Assembly: GCA_016223135.1 (NCBI GenBank)
Contig: JACRPQ010000009.1
Location: forward strand, 107,126 to 171,125
Direction: 5' to 3'
Length of the DNA: 64,000 bases
DNA from: Chloroflexota bacterium
GTDB taxonomy: Bacteria > Chloroflexota > Anaerolineae > Anaerolineales > Villigracilaceae
Shown here piece after piece: positions 46,225-55,364 of the stretch (its first letter is position 1; every line of letters begins with the position of its first letter). The translations under genes and the position numbers were made by a program. The notes beneath the pieces were generated by a model, which worked only from the letters and a program-made list of their open reading frames with translations, was not told the DNA's origin and ran no database searches.

Positions 46225-46317
46225 CAGGACTTACGCGTAATCAACGTTCTCTAACGTTGATGATTCCAGTCTGCGCGTTAGAGAACGCGCTCTACGCAAG
46301 GTTTTGTGTAAGTCCTG
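46225..46317. repeat. MITE-like element PE-E
   Basis: 93 bp with 10-bp perfect terminal inverted repeats, CAGGACTTAC and GTAAGTCCTG. The interior has AACGTTCTCTAACGTT and CGCGTTAGAGAACGCG palindromes. It lies between the DUF4832 gene and the binding-protein gene. The core word GTTCTCTAAC also occurs at 3909-3962 and 7401-7425. Confidence 0.75.
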
Positions 46318-46420
46318 CAAAACTCATGCGCGAATACTTGTGATGCGGCTTTTGTCCAACGGGCGACATGCCGCCGCACAGTTTTCAAATTTCAACCCAT
46401 CAAAGGAGTATCACTGTATC

Positions 46421-47491
46421 ATGCGTAAGACCGCCTTATCGTTGTTCACGCTCTTCCTGTTTTTGTTGAGCGCTTGCTTGTCGCCGTCAGGGGGCGCGCC
46501 CGCACAGGGTGAGAGCGCTTCCCCAACGGAAATGCCCATCGTCACCGAACCAGTCACCGAGGTCCCGACCGAAGCGGCGCTCATCCCCATGACCTTCATG
46601 GCGGGTTACAAACCGCAAGCCAATCTGCCCTTCGTCGGCGCGTATGTCGCCAAAGAAAAAGGCTTCTTCGAGCAGAACGGACTCGACGTGACCATCGAAC
46701 ACTCGCCCGGCAAAGGCGAGCACGTCCAACTGCTGGTGGCGGGAACTGTGCAGGTGACTACGATGGACGCCGCCACCGTCCTGCAGCGCCGCGCCGACCC
46801 CGGCTTGCCCGTCGTTTCGATTGCGCTCATCGGGCAAAGAGGGCAGCAAGCCTTCGCCGCGCTGAAAGAGTCGGGCATCGCCACGCCCAAAGATTGGGAG
46901 GGCAAAACCGTCGGTTACAAAGGCACGCCGCCGCCCGATTTGTACGCCCTGCTCGCCGCCGCAGGCGCGGACGTGAACAAGGTCAATCTGGTCAACGTCG
47001 GCTTCGACCCGCGCGTTTTGACCGAAAAGCAGGTGGATGTCTATCCGCTTTTCAAATCGAATGAACCGTACCTGCTTCAGAGTTGGGGCAGTGAGATTAC
47101 GCTTTGGGACGCGGCGGATTACGGCGTGCCGACCCTGGGCTTGACCTACGTCGCCAGCGAAGACTACATCCAAAGCCACGCTTCCGAACTGACCCGATTC
47201 CTGCGCGCCGCGCTTCAGGGCATTGCCTACGCTGAAGCGCATCCCGACGAAGCCGTCGAAATCGTGATGAAATACGCCGGTCCCGAAACCGACCCCGCCC
47301 ACATGAAGTACATGCTCGAAGCCGAATTGAAAGACGCTCAAAGCGAAGGCGGCTTCGGCTGGCAATCGCCTGAACAATGGCAGGCGCTGGCGGATATGCT
47401 CGCTCAATACCAAGCCCTGCCCGCGGACGTGGACGTGAACGTGAACGCCGCGTTCAACACCGCCATTTGGCAGGCGGCGCAGGAGAAGTAA
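46421..47491 (+). CDS. NMT1/THI5-like ABC substrate-binding lipoprotein
   Basis: 356 residues from the ATG at 46421; AAAGGAG lies 12 nt upstream, a rather long spacing. The lipoprotein signal LFLFLLSACLSPSGG and a Pro/Thr/Glu linker lead to an NMT1 fold with MAGYKPQANLPFVGAYVAKE, GLDVTIEHSPGKGEHVQLLV and KTVGYKGTPPPDLYALLAAA. Relatives bind thiamine pyrimidine precursors (ThiY), riboflavin (RibY) or sulfonates. The flavin-barrel regulator upstream makes a flavin or a pyrimidine plausible, but this is inference. It is separated from the permease by the DUF4874 gene and an inserted repeat. Confidence 0.9.
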   Translation: MRKTALSLFTLFLFLLSACLSPSGGAPAQGESASPTEMPIVTEPVTEVPTEAALIPMTFMAGYKPQANLPFVGAYVAKEKGFFEQNGLDVTIEHSPGKGEHVQLLVAGTVQVTTMDAATVLQRRADPGLPVVSIALIGQRGQQAFAALKESGIATPKDWEGKTVGYKGTPPPDLYALLAAAGADVNKVNLVNVGFDPRVLTEKQVDVYPLFKSNEPYLLQSWGSEITLWDAADYGVPTLGLTYVASEDYIQSHASELTRFLRAALQGIAYAEAHPDEAVEIVMKYAGPETDPAHMKYMLEAELKDAQSEGGFGWQSPEQWQALADMLAQYQALPADVDVNVNAAFNTAIWQAAQEK

Positions 47492-47502
47492 CTACCTACC
47501 AT

Positions 47503-47547
47503 CACCCTACCCCTCTCCTACCGGGAGAGGGGCTGGGGGTGAGGGGG
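47503..47547. repeat. palindromic repeat family R2, copy 2
   Basis: CCCTACCCCTCTCCTACCGG and GAGAGGGGCTGGGGGTGAGG form the hairpin of family R2 (see 9352-9402). TAACTACCTACCAT just before it (47489-47502) matches the end of the element at 62351-62474. Confidence 0.8.
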
Positions 47548-47554
47548 CAGGTTT

Positions 47555-47891
47555 TTTGTGCCTCCGGAGATTCGAATAGCATCCCCCCTGCGGGGACGAG
47601 GTTTTTTCGAAAAAGACACCGCTTGGGTGTCTTTTTTGTGCTTCCGGAGATTCGAATAGCATCCCCCCTGCGGGGACGAGGGTTTTCGACAAAAAAAGAC
47701 ACCGCTGAGGTGTCTTTTTTGTGCCTCCGGAGATTCGAATAGCATCCCCCCTGCGGGGACGAGGGTTTTTCAACAAAAAAAGACACCGCTGAGGTGCCTC
47801 ACTTTGTGCCGCCGGAGATTCGAATAGCATCCCCCCTGCGGGGACGAGGGTTTTTCGACAAAAAAAGACACCGCTGAGGTGTCTCACTTTG
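47555..47891 (-). repeat. tandem array of tRNA-Glu 3'-end and terminator units
   Basis: Four units starting at equivalent points 47566, 47646, 47729 and 47814, followed by the intact tRNA at 47901; spacing 80, 83, 85 and 87 bp. Read on the minus strand, each unit has a T-loop-like TTCGAATCTCCG plus a GGCAC end like the tRNA 3' end. A hairpin AGACACC/GGTGTCT with a T-run follows, then CCTCGTCCCCGCAGGGGGGA. The copies look like partial duplications of the tRNA tail with its terminator. Confidence 0.85.
47866..47888 (-). terminator. terminator of tRNA-Glu
   Basis: On the minus strand, GAGACACCTCAGCGGTGTC followed by TTTTTTTG, starting 3 bp after the tRNA 3' end. The same hairpin is repeated in the units further downstream. 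Confidence 0.8.
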
Positions 47892-47964
47892 TGCCCCCAC
47901 GGAGATTCGAACTCCGGTTTTAGCCTTGAAAGGGCTGCGTCCTGGTCCACTAGACGATGGGGGC
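47892..47964 (-). tRNA. tRNA-Glu (anticodon TTC)
   Basis: Acceptor GCCCCCA/TGGGGGC with discriminator A, anticodon arm CAGCC-CTTTCAA-GGCTA giving TTC (reads GAA), T arm CGGAG-TTCGAAT-CTCCG. CCA is not encoded. Confidence 0.95.
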
Positions 47965-47980
47965 AATCAAAAGCGGGCGG

Positions 47981-48009
47981 ATTTTATCATTGCCCTGTGG
48001 AACGGTCAA
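47981..48009 (-). promoter_or_regulatory. promoter of tRNA-Glu
   Basis: TTGACC at 48004-48009 and TAAAAT at 47981-47986 on the minus strand with a 17-bp spacer, close to consensus; the -10 box is 16 nt before the tRNA. Confidence 0.8.
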
Positions 48010-48029
48010 GCGTTTACGCAGGTTATTTA

Positions 48030-48134
48030 ACGTCAGTTCGGGATAAAGCGTCCCGAAGGCTGATTCTGCTCTTGAACCCGCTGCGTCAAAAGCCTTCGGG
48101 ACGATTCAAAAGCCTCATCCCGAATTCAGGTTAT
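48030..48134 (+). repeat. palindromic element PE-D, copy 3
   Basis: Starts ACGTCAGTTCGGGATAAAG and ends CATCCCGAATTCAGGTTA, with a few differences from the copies at 15740 and 42624. Its right end runs into the stop codon of the next minus-strand gene. Confidence 0.85.
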
Positions 48135-48676
48135 TTATCTTCCTTGGCGCGCTGGTTGAGGAAGGCGAGCATATCTATCTTTTCGCGGTGGAAAAGAATA
48201 CCCGCGCTTTCCACCTTCAGGTTGGGGAGCAGAATGGCAGTGAGGGTGGCGTCGAACATGGGGATGAAGTTGCGGGTTTTGTCGGCAAGCATGGTGACGA
48301 AGTCGAAGCGTCCGGCGACTTGCAATTTTCCTTCCATTTCGAAAGTGTTGGTGGCAATGTGCGCAGGCAATTCGACGACGTTCGAATATCCGCCACGCAC
48401 GATGCCGCTGGGACCCAAGTCCTCGCGCCGCGCCGTGCATACGACATGAATCTGCGCTTTGACAAGACGCACCACCTCGTAATGATCCACCAATTTGGTG
48501 GGCATGTGAATGCGGGCAAGGCGGGCGTCGTGAATTTCGATGTGAGATTTGGTTGTATCGTTGAGAACACCCATGATTCCGTTGGCAGAGACCATGAGTT
48601 TGCCAACGATGCGGTAGCCGGCCGTGTACACATCGGCAGGCAGGAAACGGTAGGTACGCTGGGAGGTATCCATCAT
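48131..48676 (-). CDS. conserved hypothetical protein
   Basis: 181 residues with no membrane segment or signal. Segments such as IVGKLMVSANGIMGVLNDTT, IHDARLARIHMP and SNVVELPAHIATNTFEMEGK suggest two similar beta-rich halves. No family was recognised. CGGAG lies upstream of the ATG. The gene follows the YgiT-finger gene by 12 bp and so is third in the lepB group. The stop codon is formed within the PE-D element. Confidence 0.7.
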   Translation of the reverse strand: MMDTSQRTYRFLPADVYTAGYRIVGKLMVSANGIMGVLNDTTKSHIEIHDARLARIHMPTKLVDHYEVVRLVKAQIHVVCTARREDLGPSGIVRGGYSNVVELPAHIATNTFEMEGKLQVAGRFDFVTMLADKTRNFIPMFDATLTAILLPNLKVESAGILFHREKIDMLAFLNQRAKEDK

Positions 48677-48688
48677 ACTCCGAGGAAG

Positions 48689-48988
48689 TTATCCGCTGGT
48701 GGAGCGAGGGTGGGTGGTGTTTCGTTTTGGCTGATCAGATTGAGGGGCGCGTTTGATGCGGCGGGCGGGTTTGCCCGCTTCGGGGTTGAGCAGCATGTTT
48801 AGCATGGCAATGGCGCGCTCGTCGTATTCGCGGTGTCCGCACAGGTCGCATACCCAGGCGGGGAAGTTGGGAACGGTAATGAGTTCTTCGCCCAGCCAGG
48901 TAAAGTAGGTGATGGAGCGCTGCCGCATGATGCCAGCCTGGCATTCCGGGCAGGGCAGGGTGGCGGATGTATCTTGGGAGTGTGTCAT
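48689..48988 (-). CDS. YgiT-type zinc finger protein
   Basis: 99 residues from the ATG at 48988, AAGGA upstream. CPECQAGIMRQRS (near 14) and WVCDLCGHREYDERAIAMLN (near 46) give two CxxC pairs in the MqsA N-terminal/YgiT pattern. The C-terminus is short, basic and disordered; there is no HTH domain as in MqsA, so it is the zinc-binding part only. It lies 10 bp after the lepB stop. Confidence 0.8.
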   Translation of the reverse strand: MTHSQDTSATLPCPECQAGIMRQRSITYFTWLGEELITVPNFPAWVCDLCGHREYDERAIAMLNMLLNPEAGKPARRIKRAPQSDQPKRNTTHPRSTSG

Positions 48989-48998
48989 GGACAAATCC

Positions 48999-49601
48999 TT
49001 AAGGCGCAAACACTTCCTGCGTGTGGTTGACCAGTTTCCAATCGGAGGGGGGCCAGTAAATCAAAAGCGCCTTGCCGATGACGTTTTCAATGGGGAGCAA
49101 TCCCCATTGATGCGAGTCTTTCGAGTCGTTGCGGTTGTCGCCCAGGACGAACAATTGCCCCTCGCCAACGATCCATTCGCCATTGTAGGCGGGCGGTTGG
49201 GCAATATAGGGCTCCTGAAGTTTGCGTCCATTGACGAATACTTCACCACCCTGAATGCGGATGGTTTCGCCGGGCAAGCCGATGACGCGCTTAATCAAAT
49301 CCTGTCGTGTGTCCATGGGGAAACTAAAGACGATAATGTCGCCTCGTTCGGGCGCGCCGGTCTTATAGGAAAGGCGGCTGACCAGCACATATTCGCCGTT
49401 TTGCAGGGTGGGGCTCATGCTCAAGCCGTCCACCCGCACACGGGCGGAGACGGCGTTGATGCCAAAATACAACACGACGGCAAGGAGGATGGTTTCCAGG
49501 ATGTCGAGCACAAAGCGCTTCCATTGACCTGTTTCCTGCGGTTGTGATTCGGTTTGAGTTTGAACTTCTGAAGTGGGTGTTGTCGTTTCCAAATTGATCA
49601 T
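48999..49601 (-). CDS. lepB: signal peptidase I
   Basis: 200 residues from the ATG at 49601. One N-terminal membrane helix (FVLDILETILLAVVLYFGINAV) is followed by the catalytic Ser motif LSMSPTLQNGEYVLVSRL, the Lys motif DLIKRVIGLPGETI and the box VLGDNRNDSKDSHQWGLLP. It removes signal peptides outside the membrane. GGAG lies just before the ATG and a TATAAT box 14 nt before it. It leads a short run with the YgiT-finger gene and a hypothetical gene. Confidence 0.94.
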   Translation of the reverse strand: MINLETTTPTSEVQTQTESQPQETGQWKRFVLDILETILLAVVLYFGINAVSARVRVDGLSMSPTLQNGEYVLVSRLSYKTGAPERGDIIVFSFPMDTRQDLIKRVIGLPGETIRIQGGEVFVNGRKLQEPYIAQPPAYNGEWIVGEGQLFVLGDNRNDSKDSHQWGLLPIENVIGKALLIYWPPSDWKLVNHTQEVFAP

Positions 49602-49671
49602 TGCTCCAAACAAAAATTATACTGCCTTTTGATGAATGCCTGTCTGTCTCATTGACTAATATGTTTGTCGG

Positions 49672-50226
49672 CTAGACGCCGCCTTTGGACTGTCTTTCGA
49701 ACCTTGCCCAATCCCGAACGAACTGCGCCTGTTCCTGCGTTTCGGGGGAGCGCTGGTGGATGCGGCTCTTGGGGACGGTCTGCCACCACTCCGCCACTTG
49801 CCGAAGCGCCTCCTCGCCGCTCATGCCGCGCCGCACGAGATAACAGCCAACCGTCGTTCCTGTGCGCCCGATGCCGCCCCAACAGTGCAGGTAAATCTTC
49901 CGTCCCTTTTGAAGCGCCGCGTCGAGCGTATCCAGAATCGCTTTCATTGTGTCGGGGGTGGGCAGCCCGAAATCACCGATGGGAAAATTGTGACGCTCCA
50001 CCTTCACATCGTAGAGGTTCGCTTCTTCGAGCAAAACGCGATCATAAGGAATGGTCTCACCGGGACGGGTGAGATCAATGAAGGTGTCGAAGCCTGCCTG
50101 CAATAAGGCGTCAAGGCGCTGGCGCGTGAACTCGGCGTTGTATTGACCGGGATATTCGCCTGCTAGCAGCCGTCCCGGTTCGACCCAGTATGATTCAGGA
50201 ATGGGACGATGCAATTCTTGATTCAC
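49672..50226 (-). CDS. dual-specificity/tyrosine phosphatase family protein
   Basis: 184 residues with the P-loop HCWGGIGRTGTT (Cys-x5-Arg, Cys near 118) and a general-acid loop region (FIDLTRPGETIPY). It resembles ADP-ribosylglycohydrolase-linked or Cdc14/DSP-like phosphatases. The substrate is unknown. Its ATG overlaps the stop of the HExxH lipoprotein gene by 4 bp, so both come from one transcript. Confidence 0.85.
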   Translation of the reverse strand: MNQELHRPIPESYWVEPGRLLAGEYPGQYNAEFTRQRLDALLQAGFDTFIDLTRPGETIPYDRVLLEEANLYDVKVERHNFPIGDFGLPTPDTMKAILDTLDAALQKGRKIYLHCWGGIGRTGTTVGCYLVRRGMSGEEALRQVAEWWQTVPKSRIHQRSPETQEQAQFVRDWARFERQSKGGV

Positions 50227-51293
50227 GGTTGGGCGTAGGAACAGACATTCTGGATGATTTGTTTCCGCAAGGAGACCAATTCGGGGAACTCGTAAAAGAA
50301 GCGGATTTTTTGTTCGAAGATACGGTCGCCTTTGGGCTTTTCTTCCAGCACGAAATACATGAAAGACTCCGCCATGTCCTCGCGTATATTGGTGGCGGCA
50401 TAGTCGTTAACAAACAGATCTTCATAACGATAATAGAAATCCGTCACCAGTTTGCCATATTCCTCGTTCGATGTCACTGGAACCTCTTCCACCGTTTCGA
50501 ACCATTCATCGAAAACATCGCTCCAGAACCTTTGGTAGAAGAGGTTCAAATAAGAATCGGGAGACGTGCACCCTTCAGGGATGCTGAATTGTGGACAAGT
50601 GGCGGGGTTTTGCGCCCAGGTGGAGTATGAGTCGACGGGTGGGATTTGGTCGGTGTTGAGCGTGATTAGATGAGCAAATTCATGAACCAGGGTGTAGGTG
50701 AGGTCAATGGGATCGGCGGCGTCCATGATGTCAATGCCCAGTTGCCAGTGAGCGCGATCGAGGATGTCGCGGTTGTCCACCCATGCGAGGGTGTTATCGG
50801 GTCCGTCGGTGAAGATGAAGAACTCGCTGATCCATTTCAGTTGGTCGGGAGGCAAAAGCGACGAGGCATAGTTCCAAATGGACTGTTGCACTGCCACATC
50901 CTGCTGGAGGTGTTGGAATTCCTTGGGTACATATAAAATGGCAGGAGCGCCAAGTTTTCCATCTTCGACTTTGTAGAGAACCAGATCGAGGCTAACCTCC
51001 TTGTCGGCATATTCGCCGCCTATGTTCTCGGCTTGACCGGTCTCCAGCGCTTCATTGATGCGGGTGAGGCAGGCGTCGAAGCAGGTGTCGTCGGTGCAGG
51101 TGATGGGGGCAGGCGCGGGTTTGGCAGTGGGCAAGGGCGCCGCGATTTCGGTTGGCAGAGAGGCAAGAGTCGCTGCCGGGGTTGGGGACTGGGGAGATGG
51201 GGTGTCGGGGAAGATCAGCCTCGTGGCGGCGCGGCAAGCCAAAGTCGAGAAGAGAAGCGCAAGCGTTGTGATGAGCAGTTTTCTGCGAAGCAT
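50223..51293 (-). CDS. lipoprotein with HExxH motif (putative zinc metallopeptidase)
   Basis: 356 residues. The lipoprotein signal LITTLALLFSTLACRAA has Cys near 20, followed by a Pro/Thr/Ala-rich linker to about 60. A possible zincin motif stands at TYTLVHEFAHLITL (His-Glu-x-x-His near 213). A conserved Glu-rich helix follows (FDEWFETVEEVPV), with a downstream acidic residue that might be the third ligand. No known family was recognised. It forms an overlapping pair with the phosphatase gene and follows the membrane protein at 51306 by 12 bp. Confidence 0.7.
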   Translation of the reverse strand: MLRRKLLITTLALLFSTLACRAATRLIFPDTPSPQSPTPAATLASLPTEIAAPLPTAKPAPAPITCTDDTCFDACLTRINEALETGQAENIGGEYADKEVSLDLVLYKVEDGKLGAPAILYVPKEFQHLQQDVAVQQSIWNYASSLLPPDQLKWISEFFIFTDGPDNTLAWVDNRDILDRAHWQLGIDIMDAADPIDLTYTLVHEFAHLITLNTDQIPPVDSYSTWAQNPATCPQFSIPEGCTSPDSYLNLFYQRFWSDVFDEWFETVEEVPVTSNEEYGKLVTDFYYRYEDLFVNDYAATNIREDMAESFMYFVLEEKPKGDRIFEQKIRFFYEFPELVSLRKQIIQNVCSYAQP

Positions 51294-51305
51294 GAGGCGG
51301 TCATC

Positions 51306-52331
51306 CTATTTAAGCGAGATCCAGCCGGCGTCCAGGGCATACAGGTACAGGTAGCCAATCAGCAGCAGCACCCAGCCGAACATTTGCAGGCGGTCCATCA
51401 ACGTCTCGAATGATAATGCGAAATTTTCCTGAATGGTTTGCACAATGCTTTCCAGGTTATCAAGTTTGGAGCGGATGGCGTTTTTCCACTCTTCGAGATA
51501 GAACTCGTCGCGGATGGCGGTGTAGAGTTTGGCGGTGTACCAGTCGCCGATGAGCAGCAGGTTTTGTTCGGTGCGTTCGAAGTCGAGCATCATCTCGAGG
51601 CGATGCTGCACAATATCGCGAATGGCTCCGCGCGTGGGGCGCGGACGCCGCCTGTTGAGGAAGAACGACTCGTTAATGCGGTCGAGCAGCTCTTCGATGG
51701 ACTGGTCGAGCATGCGGTAGCGCAGCAGTTGATAGTTGCCAACCTTGAGCAGTTCGATGTCCGATTGAAAGTCGCCGTTGGGGGCGATGATGACCGCCCC
51801 CTCCCAGTCCACCAGCGTCAGGTCTTGCGTGGAATAGCGGATGCGCGAACTGAGCATCGCTTCCAGTTCGATGTGGTCGAGCCTTTCGCGCTGGGAGCGG
51901 ATGAAACGTCCCAGGCGGGCGGCGTTCCTCTCGATATACTGGTCTGGCGTGGGCAGTGCGTGGGTAAGAAGCAGGATGACATATTCCTCGAACATCCCGC
52001 TGGCAAGATATTCGCGCGGCACAAAACGCTCGCGTAGCGCGCGCTCGATGATCTCCCGCTGCTGGATGGCGGCGGCGCCGAGGTAATCCTCCATCTGAAA
52101 ACGGCAATCCACAATTTGGATGCGGTTGTCGTAGCGTTGGCGCAGCGCCGAGACTTGCACGCCGCCTGCCAGCGTCTCCACCTGTCCCAGCGTCCGCACG
52201 TCAATATCAACGGGCTGAAAATACGGCGCGTCCTTCAAACCGCGAATCTGTTCTTTCGGCTCAGCCGTCTCCGCCGCAGGGTCTGGAAAGGCAAGAAGGT
52301 AGCAAATTTCTGCTTTCTTTTTGGGTGGCAT
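51306..52331 (-). CDS. hypothetical protein with C-terminal membrane anchor (possibly DUF155/RMD1-like)
   Basis: 341 residues, mostly soluble and helical, with a single C-terminal membrane segment (FGWVLLLIGYLYLYALDAGW). The helical run before it (RTEQNLLLIGDWYTAKLYTA, NAIRSKLDNLESIVQTIQEN) recalls DUF155/RMD1 proteins, but the match is weak. A TATACT box stands 6 nt before the ATG. It heads the minus-strand run ending with the phosphatase. Confidence 0.65.
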   Translation of the reverse strand: MPPKKKAEICYLLAFPDPAAETAEPKEQIRGLKDAPYFQPVDIDVRTLGQVETLAGGVQVSALRQRYDNRIQIVDCRFQMEDYLGAAAIQQREIIERALRERFVPREYLASGMFEEYVILLLTHALPTPDQYIERNAARLGRFIRSQRERLDHIELEAMLSSRIRYSTQDLTLVDWEGAVIIAPNGDFQSDIELLKVGNYQLLRYRMLDQSIEELLDRINESFFLNRRRPRPTRGAIRDIVQHRLEMMLDFERTEQNLLLIGDWYTAKLYTAIRDEFYLEEWKNAIRSKLDNLESIVQTIQENFALSFETLMDRLQMFGWVLLLIGYLYLYALDAGWISLK

Positions 52332-52337
52332 TGCGTC

Positions 52338-52343
52338 AGTATA
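52338..52343 (-). promoter_or_regulatory. -10 box of probable leaderless promoter (gene at 52331)
   Basis: TATACT on the minus strand ends 6 nt before the ATG, with no ribosome site. Confidence 0.5.
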
Positions 52344-52431
52344 TCACTTCTGTTTGCGCATTTTGCCGCTTCCTTGCGGTTGGCTTTATACTTGAGCAAA
52401 TGCAGCATGCCGCCACAAAAACAGGTGACTC

Positions 52432-54099
<1,668 letters not shown>

Positions 54100-54100
54100 C

Positions 54101-54622
54101 ATGCCTGCCAACATCGAAATCAAAGCCCGCGCCCGAAATTTTGAAGCAATCAAAACCCGCGCCGAAGGACTCAGCGATACGCCGCTGGAAGTCATCCCGC
54201 AGGAGGACATCTTCTTCAATGTCCCGCAGGGACGGCTCAAACTGCGCATCCTTGCTCCCAATCAGGGACAGCTCATCTACTACACCCGCCCCGACCGCGA
54301 AGGACCCAAACGCTCCGACTATCACATCGCATACACCGCCGACCCTGCCAACCTCAAGCGCGTCCTCGAACTTGCTTATGGCGTTCGCGGAGTGGTAAGG
54401 AAAACACGCTACCTTTACCTCGTCGGGCAGACGCGCGTGCATTTGGATGATGTGCAGGGCTTGGGTCAATTCATGGAATTGGAAGTCGTCCTGCACGAAG
54501 GACAGGGCGATGCCGAGGGGCAGGCAATTGCCGAATCGCTGATGGCAAGCCTCGGCGTGGAGCGAAGCGATTTGCTCGAAGGGGCGTATATGGATTTGCT
54601 CGAAAAGCCGTCAAAGGGCTAG
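54101..54622 (+). CDS. CYTH domain protein (class IV adenylate cyclase / thiamine triphosphatase-like)
   Basis: 173 residues from the ATG at 54101. The signature ExExK appears as NIEIKARAR (residues 4-12), followed by IYYTRPDREGPKRSDYH (basic phosphate-binding strands), RKTRYLYLVGQTRVHLDDV and GQFMELEVVL. This fits the CyaB branch of the CYTH tunnel enzymes, which act on triphosphates such as ATP or thiamine triphosphate, or on inorganic triphosphate. The substrate is not decided by sequence. It is translationally coupled to the mutase gene. Confidence 0.9.
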   Translation: MPANIEIKARARNFEAIKTRAEGLSDTPLEVIPQEDIFFNVPQGRLKLRILAPNQGQLIYYTRPDREGPKRSDYHIAYTADPANLKRVLELAYGVRGVVRKTRYLYLVGQTRVHLDDVQGLGQFMELEVVLHEGQGDAEGQAIAESLMASLGVERSDLLEGAYMDLLEKPSKG

Positions 54623-54626
54623 TGTC

Positions 54627-54662
54627 AAAGGTCTAAGGTCAAAGGTCGAAGGTCAAAGGTCG
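54627..54662. repeat. short tandem repeat (AAGGTCA type)
   Basis: Units AAAGGTCTAAGGTC and AAAGGTCGAAGGTC follow the CYTH stop. The rest of the gap to 54772 contains TAAAAT at 54703-54708, a possible -10 box for rplI. Confidence 0.6.
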
Positions 54663-54772
54663 CCGACATTGGAGGTTCGACTTTTGATGCAGTGAATCGT
54701 GGTAAAATTCGCCGCCGAGCGTAGTACCCTTCGCTTAGGCAAAAATTCAATAAACACGAAAGGGCTTGAACC

Positions 54773-55291
54773 ATGAAAGTAATGCTTCTCAAAGACGTGT
54801 ACAAACTGGGGCGCGCGGGCGACATCAAAAAGGTCGCCGATGGCTACGGACGCAACTTCCTCATCCCGCAGGGACTTGCCGTGCTCGCCACCGCTGGTGC
54901 GCTCAAACAGGCGGAAAAAGTCCGCAAGCAGGCAGAAATCCGCCGCGCCGAACTCAACTCCGAACTCAAAGGACTGGCGGAACAAATCAAAGGCATCACC
55001 CTGACCTTTGCCGCCAAAGCCGGCGAAACCGGCAAACTCTATGGCTCCATCACCACCCAGGATGTTGCCACTGCCCTCTCCGAACAGACCCGCTACGAAA
55101 TCAAAAAACACCAGGTGGACATGCAGCCCATTCGCAACCTCGGCGAATTCACGGCGCACATCCGCCTGACGATGGACCTCGTTCCCGAAATCAAAATCAT
55201 CGTCCACCGCGAAGGCGAGGCGCTCGAAGAAGCCGTTCCGGCGGAAACCGTCAAAGCCGAACCCGCCGCCGAAGCCCCCGCCGAAGCCTAA
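54773..55291 (+). CDS. rplI: 50S ribosomal protein L9
   Basis: 172 residues. N-terminal domain [20 protein letters not shown] with [20 protein letters not shown] binds 23S rRNA; a long connecting helix follows, then the C-terminal domain ([32 protein letters not shown]). An Ala/Glu/Pro-rich tail of about 20 residues is extra compared with E. coli L9. A terminator follows at 55311. It stands apart from rpsF/rpsR, which commonly accompany it in other bacteria. Confidence 0.96.
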   Translation: MKVMLLKDVYKLGRAGDIKKVADGYGRNFLIPQGLAVLATAGALKQAEKVRKQAEIRRAELNSELKGLAEQIKGITLTFAAKAGETGKLYGSITTQDVATALSEQTRYEIKKHQVDMQPIRNLGEFTAHIRLTMDLVPEIKIIVHREGEALEEAVPAETVKAEPAAEAPAEA

Positions 55292-55310
55292 CCTCCACCC
55301 GCCGCCATGA

Positions 55311-55358
55311 CATCACCAGTTCGTTCCCGCTCGCTGGGGGGCTGGTGATGTTTTGTTT
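55311..55358 (+). terminator. rho-independent terminator of rplI
   Basis: A 9-bp stem CATCACCAG/CTGGTGATG around a 22-nt loop that holds a smaller GC-rich pairing, followed by TTTTGTTT. Confidence 0.8.
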
Positions 55359-55364
55359 ATCCTG

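Noticed and set aside
46220..46420. FMN or TPP riboswitch before the NMT1-type binding protein
   Set aside because: The region is occupied by a palindromic element; I saw no RFN or THI-box consensus, so regulation by riboswitch is not supported.
47555..47891. Possible CRISPR array
   Set aside because: Units of 80-87 bp are repeats of a tRNA end plus a terminator, with no unique spacers of constant length and no cas genes nearby.
47507..47950. Minus-strand open frame of 147 codons with repeated GGMLFESP-like peptides
   Set aside because: It is produced by translating the tRNA-tail tandem array and begins inside tRNA-Glu.
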